Under the pieces are notes generated by a model. That model saw only the letters and a list, made by a program, of their open reading frames with translations, was not told the origin of the DNA and searched no databases. From contig NZ_FOLN01000010.1 in the NCBI RefSeq assembly GCF_900112395.1, forward strand, positions 112,090 to 176,089: a DNA stretch of 64,000 nucleotides. The letters are read 5' to 3'. The stretch comes from Algibacter lectus (GTDB lineage: Bacteria > Bacteroidota > Bacteroidia > Flavobacteriales > Flavobacteriaceae). Positions 1 to 7,825 of the stretch are shown in pieces (positions within the stretch are counted from its first letter, which is position 1; each line of letters starts with the position of its first letter). The translations under genes and the position numbers were made by a program.

Positions 1-419
1 TTCTGCAAGTTTCTGCTTAGTTTAAGCATTTTACGAGCGCAAGGCCAGGTGCCATCAATAAGAAATAGGTTTGCATTATTGCCCATAAAAGAATTTATTT
101 CTAAACTTTCTCTTATTGATAAGTTGAAATTATCTTTCCCAGGGTAAAGTAAAAAAGAAGAACTGTTTTCTTTAGCCAGTATGTCGTTTACACGCTTATT
201 ATTGGTGAAATCAACACCAACTATAATTTCTGAATTTTCAAGTTGAAGATTTGTTATATGTCCTGTTCCGCTTTTTTCCTTTTTATATTCCTTAGGATGC
301 ATAAGAATAATAAAACGAGTTTTAGTCTTTAAAGGACTAATGTGCTCACAAATACATGTACTTGAAGGTCTCATGCACTTGTAACATGTTATTCTTGGGT
401 TTGTTATTTCTGATTGCAA
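1..419 (-). CDS. DTW-domain tRNA-uridine aminocarboxypropyltransferase (partial, cut by window start)
   Basis: The reverse strand reads as a DTW-domain protein. Near the N-terminus is a Cys-rich block, CYKCMRPSSTCICEHI, matching the family's CxxC...CxC zinc-type motif. Near the window edge is IDGTWPCARKM, the family's D-G-T-W signature. Members such as E. coli TapT add the acp group to uridine 47 of tRNA from SAM (family knowledge). The C-terminus lies outside the window. The start is uncertain: the only in-frame ATG falls inside the Cys block and would lose two cysteines, and an in-frame TGA lies about 11 codons upstream of the first Cys. I placed the 5' end at a TTG codon (417-419); an ATT at 426-428 is an alternative. 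Downstream of trmD on the same strand, so tRNA-modification genes are side by side. Confidence 0.75.
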   Translation of the reverse strand, partial: MQSEITNPRITCYKCMRPSSTCICEHISPLKTKTRFIILMHPKEYKKEKSGTGHITNLQLENSEIIVGVDFTNNKRVNDILAKENSSSFLLYPGKDNFNLSIRESLEINSFMGNNANLFLIDGTWPCARKMLKLSRNLQ

Positions 420-535
420 GTTGGGAATCGTTTTTGTTTTTCAATTTTTAAAATTGATCGAATTGTCTATCTACTTTTTGCGCATTGGGTTTTTCCTATT
501 TACAATTCACAACTAAAGTACGCACCACAGCCTTT

Positions 536-1213
536 TTATTCATCCAATAAATCGGGTCTCAATTTTTTAGTACGCTCGTAAGCTTGCTCTTCTCTCCATT
601 TTTCAATTTTAGGGAAATTGCCACTAAATAATAATTCAGGAACTTTCCACCCTTTATATTCTCTAGGTTTTGTATAAATAGGAGGCGCTAATAAATTATC
701 TTGAAAAGAATCGGTTAGGGCAGAAGTTTCATTACCCAAAACCCCAGGTATTAATCTAATTATTGCATCACAAAGCACAGCTGCTCCTAGTTCTCCACCA
801 GAAAGCACATAATCTCCAATAGAAATTTCGCGCGTAATAAATTGATCACGCACACGTTGGTCTACACCTTTATAATGTCCGCATAAAATAATAATATTTT
901 CATGCATCGATAATTGGTTAGCAATACCTTGCTTTAAGGTTTCACCATCGGGTGTCATGTAAATCACCTCGTCGTATTCACGTTGCTCTTTTAATGCCGA
1001 AATACACTTATCAATAGGTTCTACCATCATTACCATACCTGCGCCACCACCAAACTGAGTATCATCAATAGATTTATAGTTATCGGTAGTATAATCGCGT
1101 AAATTATGAAAATGCACTTCTACTAAATCGGCTTCAATGGCACGTTTTAGAATAGAAGCTTCAAACGGACTTTTTAATAATTCTGGTAAAACGGTAATAA
1201 TATCTATACGCAT
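536..1213 (-). CDS. trmD: tRNA (guanine-N1-)-methyltransferase TrmD
   Basis: 225 aa, normal TrmD length. TrmD methylates G37 of tRNAs that read codons starting with C or G and prevents +1 frameshifts; it is a cytoplasmic SPOUT (knotted) SAM enzyme. Visible motifs are GGGAGMVM (about residues 55-62) and [14 protein letters not shown] (about 131-144), the trefoil-knot SAM-binding loop. The start [11 protein letters not shown] is the canonical N-terminus. A TATCTTTG box lies 19 nt upstream on the minus strand (1240 to 1233). The common rimM/rplS neighbours are absent; a DTW-domain tRNA enzyme follows about 115 nt downstream. Confidence 0.97.
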   Translation of the reverse strand: MRIDIITVLPELLKSPFEASILKRAIEADLVEVHFHNLRDYTTDNYKSIDDTQFGGGAGMVMMVEPIDKCISALKEQREYDEVIYMTPDGETLKQGIANQLSMHENIIILCGHYKGVDQRVRDQFITREISIGDYVLSGGELGAAVLCDAIIRLIPGVLGNETSALTDSFQDNLLAPPIYTKPREYKGWKVPELLFSGNFPKIEKWREEQAYERTKKLRPDLLDE

Positions 1214-1232
1214 GGCTTGTTTTTATCTGCCA

Positions 1233-1240
1233 CAAAGATA
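1233..1240 (-). promoter_or_regulatory. Candidate -7 box for trmD
   Basis: TATCTTTG on the minus strand, matching the Bacteroidota TAnnTTTG consensus, ending 19 nt before the trmD ATG. No TTG is seen at the usual -33 distance. Confidence 0.5.
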
Positions 1241-1302
1241 AATGAATTGTTTGGTATTTTTAATTAAGTTTTAGAGCATCATAATTAAAGTTTAGCACAA
1301 AA

Positions 1303-1330
1303 AAAATCCGTAATAAAGATTACGGATTTT
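1303..1330 (-). terminator. Rho-independent terminator
   Basis: Perfect 12-bp inverted repeat (1303-1314 / 1319-1330) around the 4-nt loop AAAG, with the A-run at 1301-1306 giving U residues on the minus-strand transcript. It ends the gene at 1352-1966 and separates it from trmD. Confidence 0.8.
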
Positions 1331-1351
1331 AAATATTGTATACTGAAGCGT

Positions 1352-1966
1352 TTAAGCTTTTTTCTGCTTATTTATTTCGTCTTGCAATTGGCGACGTACT
1401 TTTTGCTCACGTTCTAGAGCTGTTTTTCTGTGCTCTTCAAATTCCTCTTCTGTTTCTGCTAAGCTTTTCTTTGCAGCACGAGTAATCGCGTTACTATTAT
1501 TAAACTTGTAGATAAAGAAAAGTAGAAAAGCTAATAACCCACCAATAATAGACCACATAAGCACGTTGTAGCTCGATTTACTCATTTGTAAACCAAACAA
1601 TGCCATGTTATTTTTTTCGGTATTTGTTTTTTCTAAGTCTGTTTGTGTATTAGAAAGGTTTAGTTTTAAATCAGCAATTTCTTTTGCTTGATTTTTAACT
1701 ACCAATTGGGTGTCTACTAAATCTTTATGCACTGCTTTTAGAGAATCTAAAGTATGTGCTTTAAGCGTGTAAAGCCATGTTTTCTTTACGGTTTTATAAT
1801 CTTGCCAGCTGTTAGAACGACGGATAACAAATTCAAACTGGTTATCTATTGAGCCACTATTTAAAGATAATTTATCTTCTTCTTGTGTTGCATTGGTTTG
1901 AGAAAAAGACGAAAGCGTCAATAAAAACGCGCAGGCTATGAAGAACAGTTGTTTAGTAAAATTCAT
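1352..1966 (-). CDS. Exported or membrane-anchored coiled-coil protein, function unknown
   Basis: 204 aa. A hydrophobic signal-like segment (about residues 5-22) ends in SFSQ. A soluble stretch follows (25-75), then a heptad-like coiled coil (about 75-120, rich in L, K, D and N), one transmembrane helix (about 135-154, WSIIGGLLAFLLFFIYKF) and a charged C-terminal tail (165-204, E/K/R-rich). From memory, similar flavobacterial proteins are sometimes labelled 'tRNA (guanine-N1)-methyltransferase', apparently only because they sit beside trmD; nothing in this sequence supports enzyme activity. It is flanked by terminators at both ends and so is probably transcribed alone. Confidence 0.8.
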   Translation of the reverse strand: MNFTKQLFFIACAFLLTLSSFSQTNATQEEDKLSLNSGSIDNQFEFVIRRSNSWQDYKTVKKTWLYTLKAHTLDSLKAVHKDLVDTQLVVKNQAKEIADLKLNLSNTQTDLEKTNTEKNNMALFGLQMSKSSYNVLMWSIIGGLLAFLLFFIYKFNNSNAITRAAKKSLAETEEEFEEHRKTALEREQKVRRQLQDEINKQKKA

Positions 1967-2038
1967 TTCTAAGAATAATTTTTTATGGGTTGAATTCGGT
2001 TTACGAAGTTATGAAAATATGCTTATAATTAGTTAAAA

Positions 2039-2058
2039 AGCCTCATTAAAATGAGGCT
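2039..2058 (-). terminator. Rho-independent terminator of the GAPDH gene
   Basis: Inverted repeat AGCCTCAT (2039-2046) / ATGAGGCT (2051-2058) with a 4-nt loop, preceded on the plus strand by an A-run (2035-2039) that becomes the U-tract of the minus transcript. Confidence 0.8.
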
Positions 2059-2098
2059 AATTTATATACGGGTAACATTTTATTTTAGATGTTTTATT

Positions 2099-3547
2099 CT
2101 AATAATAGGTAAACCTTCTTACTTTAGAAATATATTTAGCCAATCTAATAACTTGATGGCTATAGCCATATTCATTATCATACCATATATAAAGCAGGAT
2201 GTTTTTGCCGTCTTTTCTAACAATAGTGGCTTTACTATCGTAAATAGAAGGTGCAGAACAACCCACAATATCACTAGATACTAGCTCATCGCTTAGCTCA
2301 TATTTTATTTGTTCAACTAAATCACCTTCCAAAGCATATTTCTTTAAAATAGTATTTACAGCCTGAAGAGATGTTTCTTTTTCAAGTTCTAAATTTAAAA
2401 TTGCTAACGATCCGTTAGGTACAGGCACACGGATGGCGTTCGATGTTAGCTTGCCTTCTAAGCTTGGTAAAGCTTTAGAAACTGCGGTGCCAGCACCAGT
2501 TTCTGTAATTACCATATTTAATGCGGCTGCACGACCACGACGGTATTTTCCGTGAAAATTGTCGACTAAATTTTGATCGTTTGTATAGGCATGAATAGTT
2601 TCTAAGTGGCCACTTTTTATACCAAAAGAATCTTCCATAACTTTTAAAATAGGCGTAATGGCATTGGTTGTGCACGATGCGGCTGAGAAAATAGCATGCT
2701 TGTCTGGGTTATTCTCTTTATGGTTTACACCGTATACAATATTTGGTATTCCTTTTCCTGGTGCAGTAAGCAATACTTTATCGACACCTTTAGATTTTAA
2801 ATGTCTGCTTAAAGCTTCTTTATCTCTAAAAGCACCAGTGTTATCAATAACTAAAGCGTTGTCTATACCAAATTCGGTGTAGTCAATATCTTCTGGGTTA
2901 TTAGCTGAAATAATTTTTACAGTAGTGCCATTAATAATTAAAGCTTCGTTTTTAACATCAATAGAAACAGTTCCTGAAAAATCTCCATGTACAGAATCAT
3001 TACGTAAAAGCGCGGCGCGTTTTTCTAAAATTTGTGCATCTATAGTTCCTCGTGTTACAATAGCGCGTAAACGCATTTGACTACCTTGGCCTGTTTTGGC
3101 CATAAGTTCTCGGGCTACCAAACGACCAATTCTACCAAAACCATAAAGTATCACGTTTTTAGGATCAATACTTCCGTTTTTGTGAGCATCTTTCAATTTT
3201 GAAGCAACAAATGCTGTGGCGTTATTATACTTGTTGTCTTCTGATTGAAACTCGAAAGTTAATTTACCAATGTCGAGCTTGGCTGGTGGCACATCGAGCG
3301 TTTTAATGGCTTGTGCAATTTCTACAGAATCGAAAACGGAAATTGGCTTTTGTACAAATTTACCCGCATATTCATGAAGATTTAAAATCTGACTCACATT
3401 ACGGTCTATAAGTTGGTTTCTAAAAAGAACCAATTCTATAGATTTATCGTACCAGAGATCACTAATAATTTTAATGAATTCTACAGTTGCTCGACGTCTG
3501 TCGGCCTGAAATGCTAATTCCTTTTCATAAGTTTTGTTAAAGGACAT
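2099..3547 (-). CDS. gap: Glyceraldehyde-3-phosphate dehydrogenase, long form with N-terminal extension
   Basis: 482 aa, against about 335 aa for classical GAPDH. NAD(P)-dependent oxidation of glyceraldehyde-3-phosphate to 1,3-bisphosphoglycerate (or the reverse), cytoplasmic. The Rossmann motif GFGRIGR is at about 136-142. The catalytic loop SAASCTTNAI carries the nucleophile Cys at about 292, and the C-terminal WYDNEYGYS motif is present. The first 130 or so residues form an extra, mostly helical region seen in a long GAPDH class of Bacteroidota (family recollection). Monocistronic: candidate box at 3578-3585, terminator at 2039-2058. Whether it works in glycolysis or gluconeogenesis cannot be read from the sequence. 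Confidence 0.95.
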   Translation of the reverse strand: MSFNKTYEKELAFQADRRRATVEFIKIISDLWYDKSIELVLFRNQLIDRNVSQILNLHEYAGKFVQKPISVFDSVEIAQAIKTLDVPPAKLDIGKLTFEFQSEDNKYNNATAFVASKLKDAHKNGSIDPKNVILYGFGRIGRLVARELMAKTGQGSQMRLRAIVTRGTIDAQILEKRAALLRNDSVHGDFSGTVSIDVKNEALIINGTTVKIISANNPEDIDYTEFGIDNALVIDNTGAFRDKEALSRHLKSKGVDKVLLTAPGKGIPNIVYGVNHKENNPDKHAIFSAASCTTNAITPILKVMEDSFGIKSGHLETIHAYTNDQNLVDNFHGKYRRGRAAALNMVITETGAGTAVSKALPSLEGKLTSNAIRVPVPNGSLAILNLELEKETSLQAVNTILKKYALEGDLVEQIKYELSDELVSSDIVGCSAPSIYDSKATIVRKDGKNILLYIWYDNEYGYSHQVIRLAKYISKVRRFTYY

Positions 3548-3577
3548 AATTTAAAAAGTTTAGTTGTAGTTTTTTTG

Positions 3578-3585
3578 CAAAAATA
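3578..3585 (-). promoter_or_regulatory. Candidate -7 box for the GAPDH gene
   Basis: TATTTTTG on the minus strand (TAnnTTTG), 30 nt before the start codon. No -33 TTG at the expected distance. Confidence 0.45.
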
Positions 3586-3693
3586 CCATATTTCAAACGT
3601 TTTCGTAGATTGTTTGATGACTTTTTTTTCTACTGAAATCTTATAGTTATTTCCTTAGTTTTTACACTTAAATATATAAGGTATGGCAAAAAA

Positions 3694-3730
3694 GAAACCT
3701 CTTTAAAACTTTACGCCTTAAAGAGGTTTC
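3694..3730 (-). terminator. Rho-independent terminator of the HtrA-type protease gene
   Basis: Perfect 13-bp inverted repeat (3694-3706 / 3718-3730), 11-nt loop, with an A-run at 3688-3693 on the plus strand giving U residues on the minus transcript. Confidence 0.85.
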
Positions 3731-3753
3731 ACTAACACAAATTCAAACAAGTT

Positions 3754-5163
3754 TTATTTAAAAAGAACTTCTTTTCTTTCTTTTCGTGTGTTTATATATT
3801 CTAGCTTTTTAATGTTATCTAAAATATCTTCACCATATTTTTCCTTTAGTTTTGAAATATCATCTATACTTTCAATTTTAGTGTCGTTAATTCCGGTAAT
3901 AATATAGCCTTCGGAAATTCCTAAGTTAGAATACAACCATTTATTCTCTGTGTTCTTAACAATTACACCGTAATCTATTTGGTACTTCTCTTTAAAAGAA
4001 TCTGATAAATCTTGTAAGTCCATTTTCATGAAATTAACGGTAAACATTTCAGTTTTTGTTAAGGTTACCGACACCGATTTTAAATCGTTCTTTCTGTATA
4101 ATTCTACATTTACTACATCATTCGGGCGCTTTGTTTTAATGTACCCGCTTAAATCTTCAAATTTAGAAATCTCGATATTGTCTAATTTCTTAATAACATC
4201 TCCTTTTTTAATACCTGCTTTTTCGGCTCCAGAGTTTTTAATTACTTCGGCAACGTAAACACCTTCGGCGTAATTTACACCCATTTCTTCCGCTACAGCG
4301 CTATTAAAAGTTCCGCCTTGAATTCCTAACACGCCATTTTGTACGTTACCAAATTCCATAATATCTTCAATAACTTTACGTGCAATATTACTTGGTACAG
4401 CAAAAGAATACCCAACGTAAGAACCAGTTTGAGATGAAATTGCCGTGTTAATTCCAATTAATTCTCCATTAGTATTTACTAGTGCTCCACCAGAGTTTCC
4501 TGGGTTTACGGCTGCATCGGTTTGTAAAAAGGATTGAGAACTTTGCCCTGTTAAATCTCTAGATTTTGCACTTATAATTCCTGCTGTTACCGTAGAGGTT
4601 AAGTTGAACGGGTTACCAACGGCTAAAACCCATTCGCCAATTTGCACGCTATCTGAATCTCCAAAAGTAACATATGGTAAATTTTCATCAGCGTCAATTT
4701 TTAACAGCGCGATATCCGTTTTTGGATCGGTCCCAACAACTTCAGCAGTATACGTTTTATTGTTGTTTAATGTTACCGAAAGTTCGCTGGCGTTTTTAAT
4801 AACGTGGTTATTGGTAACAATATATCCATCGGCATTAATAATTACCCCAGAACCTGTACCCATTTGCGCGCGTTGAGGACTTCTTCCTGAAAAGAAATCT
4901 TGCAAGGTCATTTGTCCAGAGCTAATAGTTACGTTTTTTACGTGTACCACAGCATGAACTGTATTATCTGCGGCAGTAGTAAAATCGGTATTTTCGGCAG
5001 CATTAAGCGCCATGTTTAAATTATTTGTTGGTAAAAAAGTAGGTTGTTCGCTATTTGCTGCAACAACTACGGTGTTATCTTTTTCTAAAAAAACTTTGTA
5101 CGCACCAAGAGTTATAACACCTCCTAATACGGATACCATTACTAAGGTTAAAATCTTCTTCAT
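3754..5163 (-). CDS. Periplasmic Do/HtrA family serine endoprotease (DegP/DegQ-like)
   Basis: 469 aa. An N-terminal hydrophobic export or anchor segment (about 3-25) is followed by a trypsin-like domain with the full triad: His120 (VTNNHVI), Asp150 (KTDIALLK) and Ser224 (NPGNSGGALV). Two PDZ-like regions follow (about 265-370 and 385-460); the first has GVLGIQGG and the AGIKKGDVIKK loop. Such proteases degrade or chaperone misfolded envelope proteins. Single gene with its own terminator. The upstream region holds four GTTAAA repeats phased at about 11 bp, the same motif found before the histidine kinase gene at 32705, so envelope-stress control is a reasonable inference. Whether it is DegP, DegQ or DegS in role cannot be told. 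Confidence 0.95.
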   Translation of the reverse strand: MKKILTLVMVSVLGGVITLGAYKVFLEKDNTVVVAANSEQPTFLPTNNLNMALNAAENTDFTTAADNTVHAVVHVKNVTISSGQMTLQDFFSGRSPQRAQMGTGSGVIINADGYIVTNNHVIKNASELSVTLNNNKTYTAEVVGTDPKTDIALLKIDADENLPYVTFGDSDSVQIGEWVLAVGNPFNLTSTVTAGIISAKSRDLTGQSSQSFLQTDAAVNPGNSGGALVNTNGELIGINTAISSQTGSYVGYSFAVPSNIARKVIEDIMEFGNVQNGVLGIQGGTFNSAVAEEMGVNYAEGVYVAEVIKNSGAEKAGIKKGDVIKKLDNIEISKFEDLSGYIKTKRPNDVVNVELYRKNDLKSVSVTLTKTEMFTVNFMKMDLQDLSDSFKEKYQIDYGVIVKNTENKWLYSNLGISEGYIITGINDTKIESIDDISKLKEKYGEDILDNIKKLEYINTRKERKEVLFK

Positions 5164-5213
5164 ATAATCTATAATTTTGAGTGTTTAAAATCGTGTTCCA
5201 TCTTTTGAACAAT

Positions 5214-5286
5214 TAAAATTAATTATTTACAGAACATGAAATTTATTTTTAACGATTTTTAACGTACACTTTAACGCCTGTTTAAC
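5214..5286 (-). promoter_or_regulatory. Phased GTTAAA direct repeats plus -7-like box upstream of the HtrA-type protease gene
   Basis: Read on the minus strand there are four perfect GTTAAA hexamers, at 5286-5281, 5275-5270, 5263-5258 and 5253-5248. Their spacings are 11, 12 and 10 bp, about one helical turn. A TAATTTTA box (5221-5214, one mismatch to TAnnTTTG) starts 26 nt after the last repeat. This layout is typical of tandem binding sites of OmpR/PhoB-family response regulators; the identity of the binder is inferred. Confidence 0.5.
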
Positions 5287-5466
5287 AGAGGTGTAAAGTG
5301 CGTTATTATCTTGGATTGTGTTATTAAGATATTTGTAATTAATGCTTTAATATAGGTTTTTATAGTTAAAATGTATTACGAAGTTAAAAGCTGTTTGTTA
5401 CTTTTATTTTGTGTTTTTATGCATTATTTCCTCATTTTCTCAACAGAAAATTACATTCTTTATTCA

Positions 5467-5474
5467 TATATTTG
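5467..5474 (+). promoter_or_regulatory. Candidate -7 box for dapF
   Basis: TATATTTG matches TAnnTTTG and ends 10 nt before the dapF ATG, implying a very short 5' leader. No -33 TTG seen. Confidence 0.45.
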
Positions 5475-5484
5475 TTGACATATT

Positions 5485-6258
5485 ATGCAACAGACTTTTT
5501 ATAAATATCAAGGAACAGGGAACGATTTTGTGATGGTTGATAACCGTCAGCAAGCGTTCAATAAAAGAGATGCCAAAAATATTGCTTTTTTGTGCGATAG
5601 ACGTTTTGGGATAGGAGCAGACGGACTTATTCTTCTAGAAAATCATGATACGCTAGATTTTAAAATGGTGTATTTTAATGCCGATGGTAACGAAAGTACC
5701 ATGTGTGGAAACGGAGGTCGCTGTTTGGTTGCTTTTGCAAAACATTTGGGTGTTATTGAAGATAAAGCTGTTTTTGAAGCTATCGATGGTTTACATCATG
5801 CTGAAATTGAAGGCGATATTGTGAAGTTACAAATGTTGGATGTTGATGTTGTGGAAAAGTTTGATAATTATGTGTTTTTAAACACCGGATCGCCGCACCA
5901 TGTTCAATTTGAAGATGCTATTGAGTATTTTAATATTAAGGAAAAAGGTTCTAAAATTAGAAATGGTGAACCTTATTTTACAGAAGGTACAAACGTGAAT
6001 TTTGTAAAAAAGGTAAATGATGAAGTTTTTAGAGTGCGCACTTACGAGCGTGGTGTAGAAGATGAAACATTATCTTGCGGAACAGGTGTAACGGCCGTTG
6101 CTATTGCTATGCATGCTATAAATGAAACTACAGAAACTTTGATAAAATTAAATGTTCAGGGCGGAAAATTGAAAGTAAGTTTCGATGTTGACAATGGTGT
6201 TTACAAAAATGTTTGGCTTATTGGTCCTGCAAAATTTGTATTTAAAGGCGAAATATGA
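5485..6258 (+). CDS. dapF: Diaminopimelate epimerase DapF
   Basis: 257 aa. Converts LL- to meso-diaminopimelate without a cofactor, supplying the peptidoglycan cross-link residue and lysine. Both catalytic cysteines are present: Cys74 in CGNGGR and Cys198 in LSCGTG. The N-terminus FYKYQGTGNDFVMVDNR is canonical and fixes the start at the ATG at 5485. It is the first gene of a plus-strand run and overlaps the next gene by 4 bp (ATGA), then mltG, so two cell-wall genes share the unit. A TATATTTG box ends 10 nt before the start. Confidence 0.97.
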   Translation: MQQTFYKYQGTGNDFVMVDNRQQAFNKRDAKNIAFLCDRRFGIGADGLILLENHDTLDFKMVYFNADGNESTMCGNGGRCLVAFAKHLGVIEDKAVFEAIDGLHHAEIEGDIVKLQMLDVDVVEKFDNYVFLNTGSPHHVQFEDAIEYFNIKEKGSKIRNGEPYFTEGTNVNFVKKVNDEVFRVRTYERGVEDETLSCGTGVTAVAIAMHAINETTETLIKLNVQGGKLKVSFDVDNGVYKNVWLIGPAKFVFKGEI

Positions 6259-6779
6259 TAACTCTAAAAGGCGAACATATCTATTTGCGCGCTTTAGAGC
6301 CTGAAGATTTAGAATTTATTCATGCTGTTGAAAACGACGAGGCTGTTTGGGAAATTAGTAATACACAAACGCCATATTCTAAGTTTTTAATTAAGCAATA
6401 TTTAGAGGAGGCTCACCGAGATATTTACGATGTAAAGCAACTCCGTTTAGTGATTTCTACAAATGAAGATAAAGCTATTGGCCTAATTGATTTGTTCGAT
6501 TTCGATTTTAAAAATGGACGTGCTGGTATTGGAATATTAATTAAAGATGAAGAAAATAGAAGCAAAGGGGCAGGTAAGGAAGCTTTGGCTTTATTGATAA
6601 ACTACAGTTTCACTCATTTGGATCTTCATCAGCTTTATTGTAATATTTCCGAAGAAAATACTACAAGTGTCAAACTGTTTACCAATCAGGGTTTTGAACA
6701 AATTGGATTAAAAAAAGATTGGAACTATATTAATGGTTCTTATAAAAACGAATATTTATTTCAGCTTATTAAAAATTAA
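6255..6779 (+). CDS. GNAT N-acetyltransferase, RimJ/RimL-SpeG type
   Basis: 174 aa. The N-terminus LKGEHIYLRALEPEDLEF is typical of the RimJ/RimL/SpeG branch of acetyl-CoA N-acetyltransferases. Residues 80-150 carry the GNAT core: IGLIDLFDFD, then a degenerate acetyl-CoA loop (EENRSKGAGKEAL) and the C-terminal ENTTSVKLFTNQGFEQIG. The substrate (ribosomal protein N-terminus, polyamine or small molecule) is not evident. It overlaps dapF by 4 bp and directly abuts mltG, so it is co-transcribed with cell-wall genes. Confidence 0.88.
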   Translation: MITLKGEHIYLRALEPEDLEFIHAVENDEAVWEISNTQTPYSKFLIKQYLEEAHRDIYDVKQLRLVISTNEDKAIGLIDLFDFDFKNGRAGIGILIKDEENRSKGAGKEALALLINYSFTHLDLHQLYCNISEENTTSVKLFTNQGFEQIGLKKDWNYINGSYKNEYLFQLIKN

Positions 6780-7823
6780 ATGTACATAAAAAAAATACTT
6801 ATTGCTATTGCTGTTATTGGGCTTCTTGTAGCCGCATTTTTTGCAAACTTTGTTTACAAAGCAATGCTAAGGCCAAATACGGCTTTTAATAATGAAACGG
6901 CTTATGTTTATATATCTAGTAATGCAACTTATAGCGAGGTTAGAAGTCAGTTAGAGCCTTTACTTGATGATATTGAGTCGTTTGATGATTTAGCTGAACA
7001 AAAAAAATACATCTCTAATATTAGAGCAGGGAAGTTTGCTATAAAAAAGGGAATGACTAATAACGATATTATTAATTCTATTAGAAGTGGTAATATAGCT
7101 ATTAAGGTATCTTTTAATAATCAATCTACTTTAGAAAAACTGGCAGGACGTGTTTCTAAAGAAATCGAAGCAGATAGTTTGTCTTTGTTGAAAGCTATGA
7201 CGGATAAAACGTTTTTAGCTGAAAATAAATTCAATGAAGCCACAGCTTTAGGAATGTATTTACCTAATAGTTATGAGGTTTTTTGGAACACCGATGCAGA
7301 AGGTTTTAGAAATAGAATGCTTAAAGAATATAAGCGCTTTTGGAATGCTACTAGAACAAAAAAAGCTGAAGCCATTGGTTTAGAGCCTAATGAAGTGATT
7401 GCATTGGCCTCTATTGTTTACGAGGAATCGAAGCAAGCTAGCGAGCAACCAACCATTGCAGGTGTGTACATGAATAGGTTAAGAATTGGTATGCCTTTAC
7501 AAGCCGATCCTACTTTAAAATTTGCTGCATATCAATTACCTAAGTATAAAAACACAGTAATTAAGCGTGTTTTAAATGTGCATAAAGATATAGATTCACC
7601 TTATAATACATATCAAAATCGTGGTTTGCCACCAGGTTTAATTGCCATGCCTGATATCTCGGCTATAGATGCGGTTTTAAATTACGAAAAGCATCAATAT
7701 CTTTACTTTGCTGCAAATGCTAAAAAGTTTGGCTTCCATAAGTTTGCTAAAACTTTAGCGCAGCATAATGTAAACGCTAGAGAATATCAACGCTTTTTAT
7801 CTGCTCAAGGTATTAATAAATAG
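6780..7823 (+). CDS. mltG: Endolytic murein transglycosylase MltG (YceG-like)
   Basis: 347 aa. One N-terminal membrane helix (about 5-25) anchors a periplasmic LysM-like plus YceG domain. The signature stretch ASIVYEES with a Glu pair (about 215-216) contains the family's catalytic Glu. It is followed by GVYMNRL, MPLQADPT and RGLPPGLI, all family hallmarks. MltG cleaves nascent glycan strands and so sets their length. It starts immediately after the GNAT stop and ends 2 nt before the DUF2279 start, so translation is probably coupled. Confidence 0.95.
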   Translation: MYIKKILIAIAVIGLLVAAFFANFVYKAMLRPNTAFNNETAYVYISSNATYSEVRSQLEPLLDDIESFDDLAEQKKYISNIRAGKFAIKKGMTNNDIINSIRSGNIAIKVSFNNQSTLEKLAGRVSKEIEADSLSLLKAMTDKTFLAENKFNEATALGMYLPNSYEVFWNTDAEGFRNRMLKEYKRFWNATRTKKAEAIGLEPNEVIALASIVYEESKQASEQPTIAGVYMNRLRIGMPLQADPTLKFAAYQLPKYKNTVIKRVLNVHKDIDSPYNTYQNRGLPPGLIAMPDISAIDAVLNYEKHQYLYFAANAKKFGFHKFAKTLAQHNVNAREYQRFLSAQGINK

Positions 7824-7825
7824 TG

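Larger units (their letters stand above)
5164..5484. other. Divergent intergenic region between the protease gene and dapF
   Basis: 321 nt without a gene. It holds the GTTAAA repeat array (5248-5286), an imperfect hairpin around CTGTTTAACAG with flanking CACTTTA/TAAAGTG arms (about 5267-5299), and the dapF -7 box at its right end. No small coding region or RNA gene was recognised. Confidence 0.6.

Noticed and set aside
2051..2284. Open frame on the plus strand overlapping the end of the GAPDH gene
   Set aside because: Lies antisense to a strongly supported gene and has no family features.
5375..5398. Two GTTAAA hexamers before dapF
   Set aside because: 18 bp apart, out of helical phase with the arrays at 5248 and 32650; GTTAAA is frequent by chance here.
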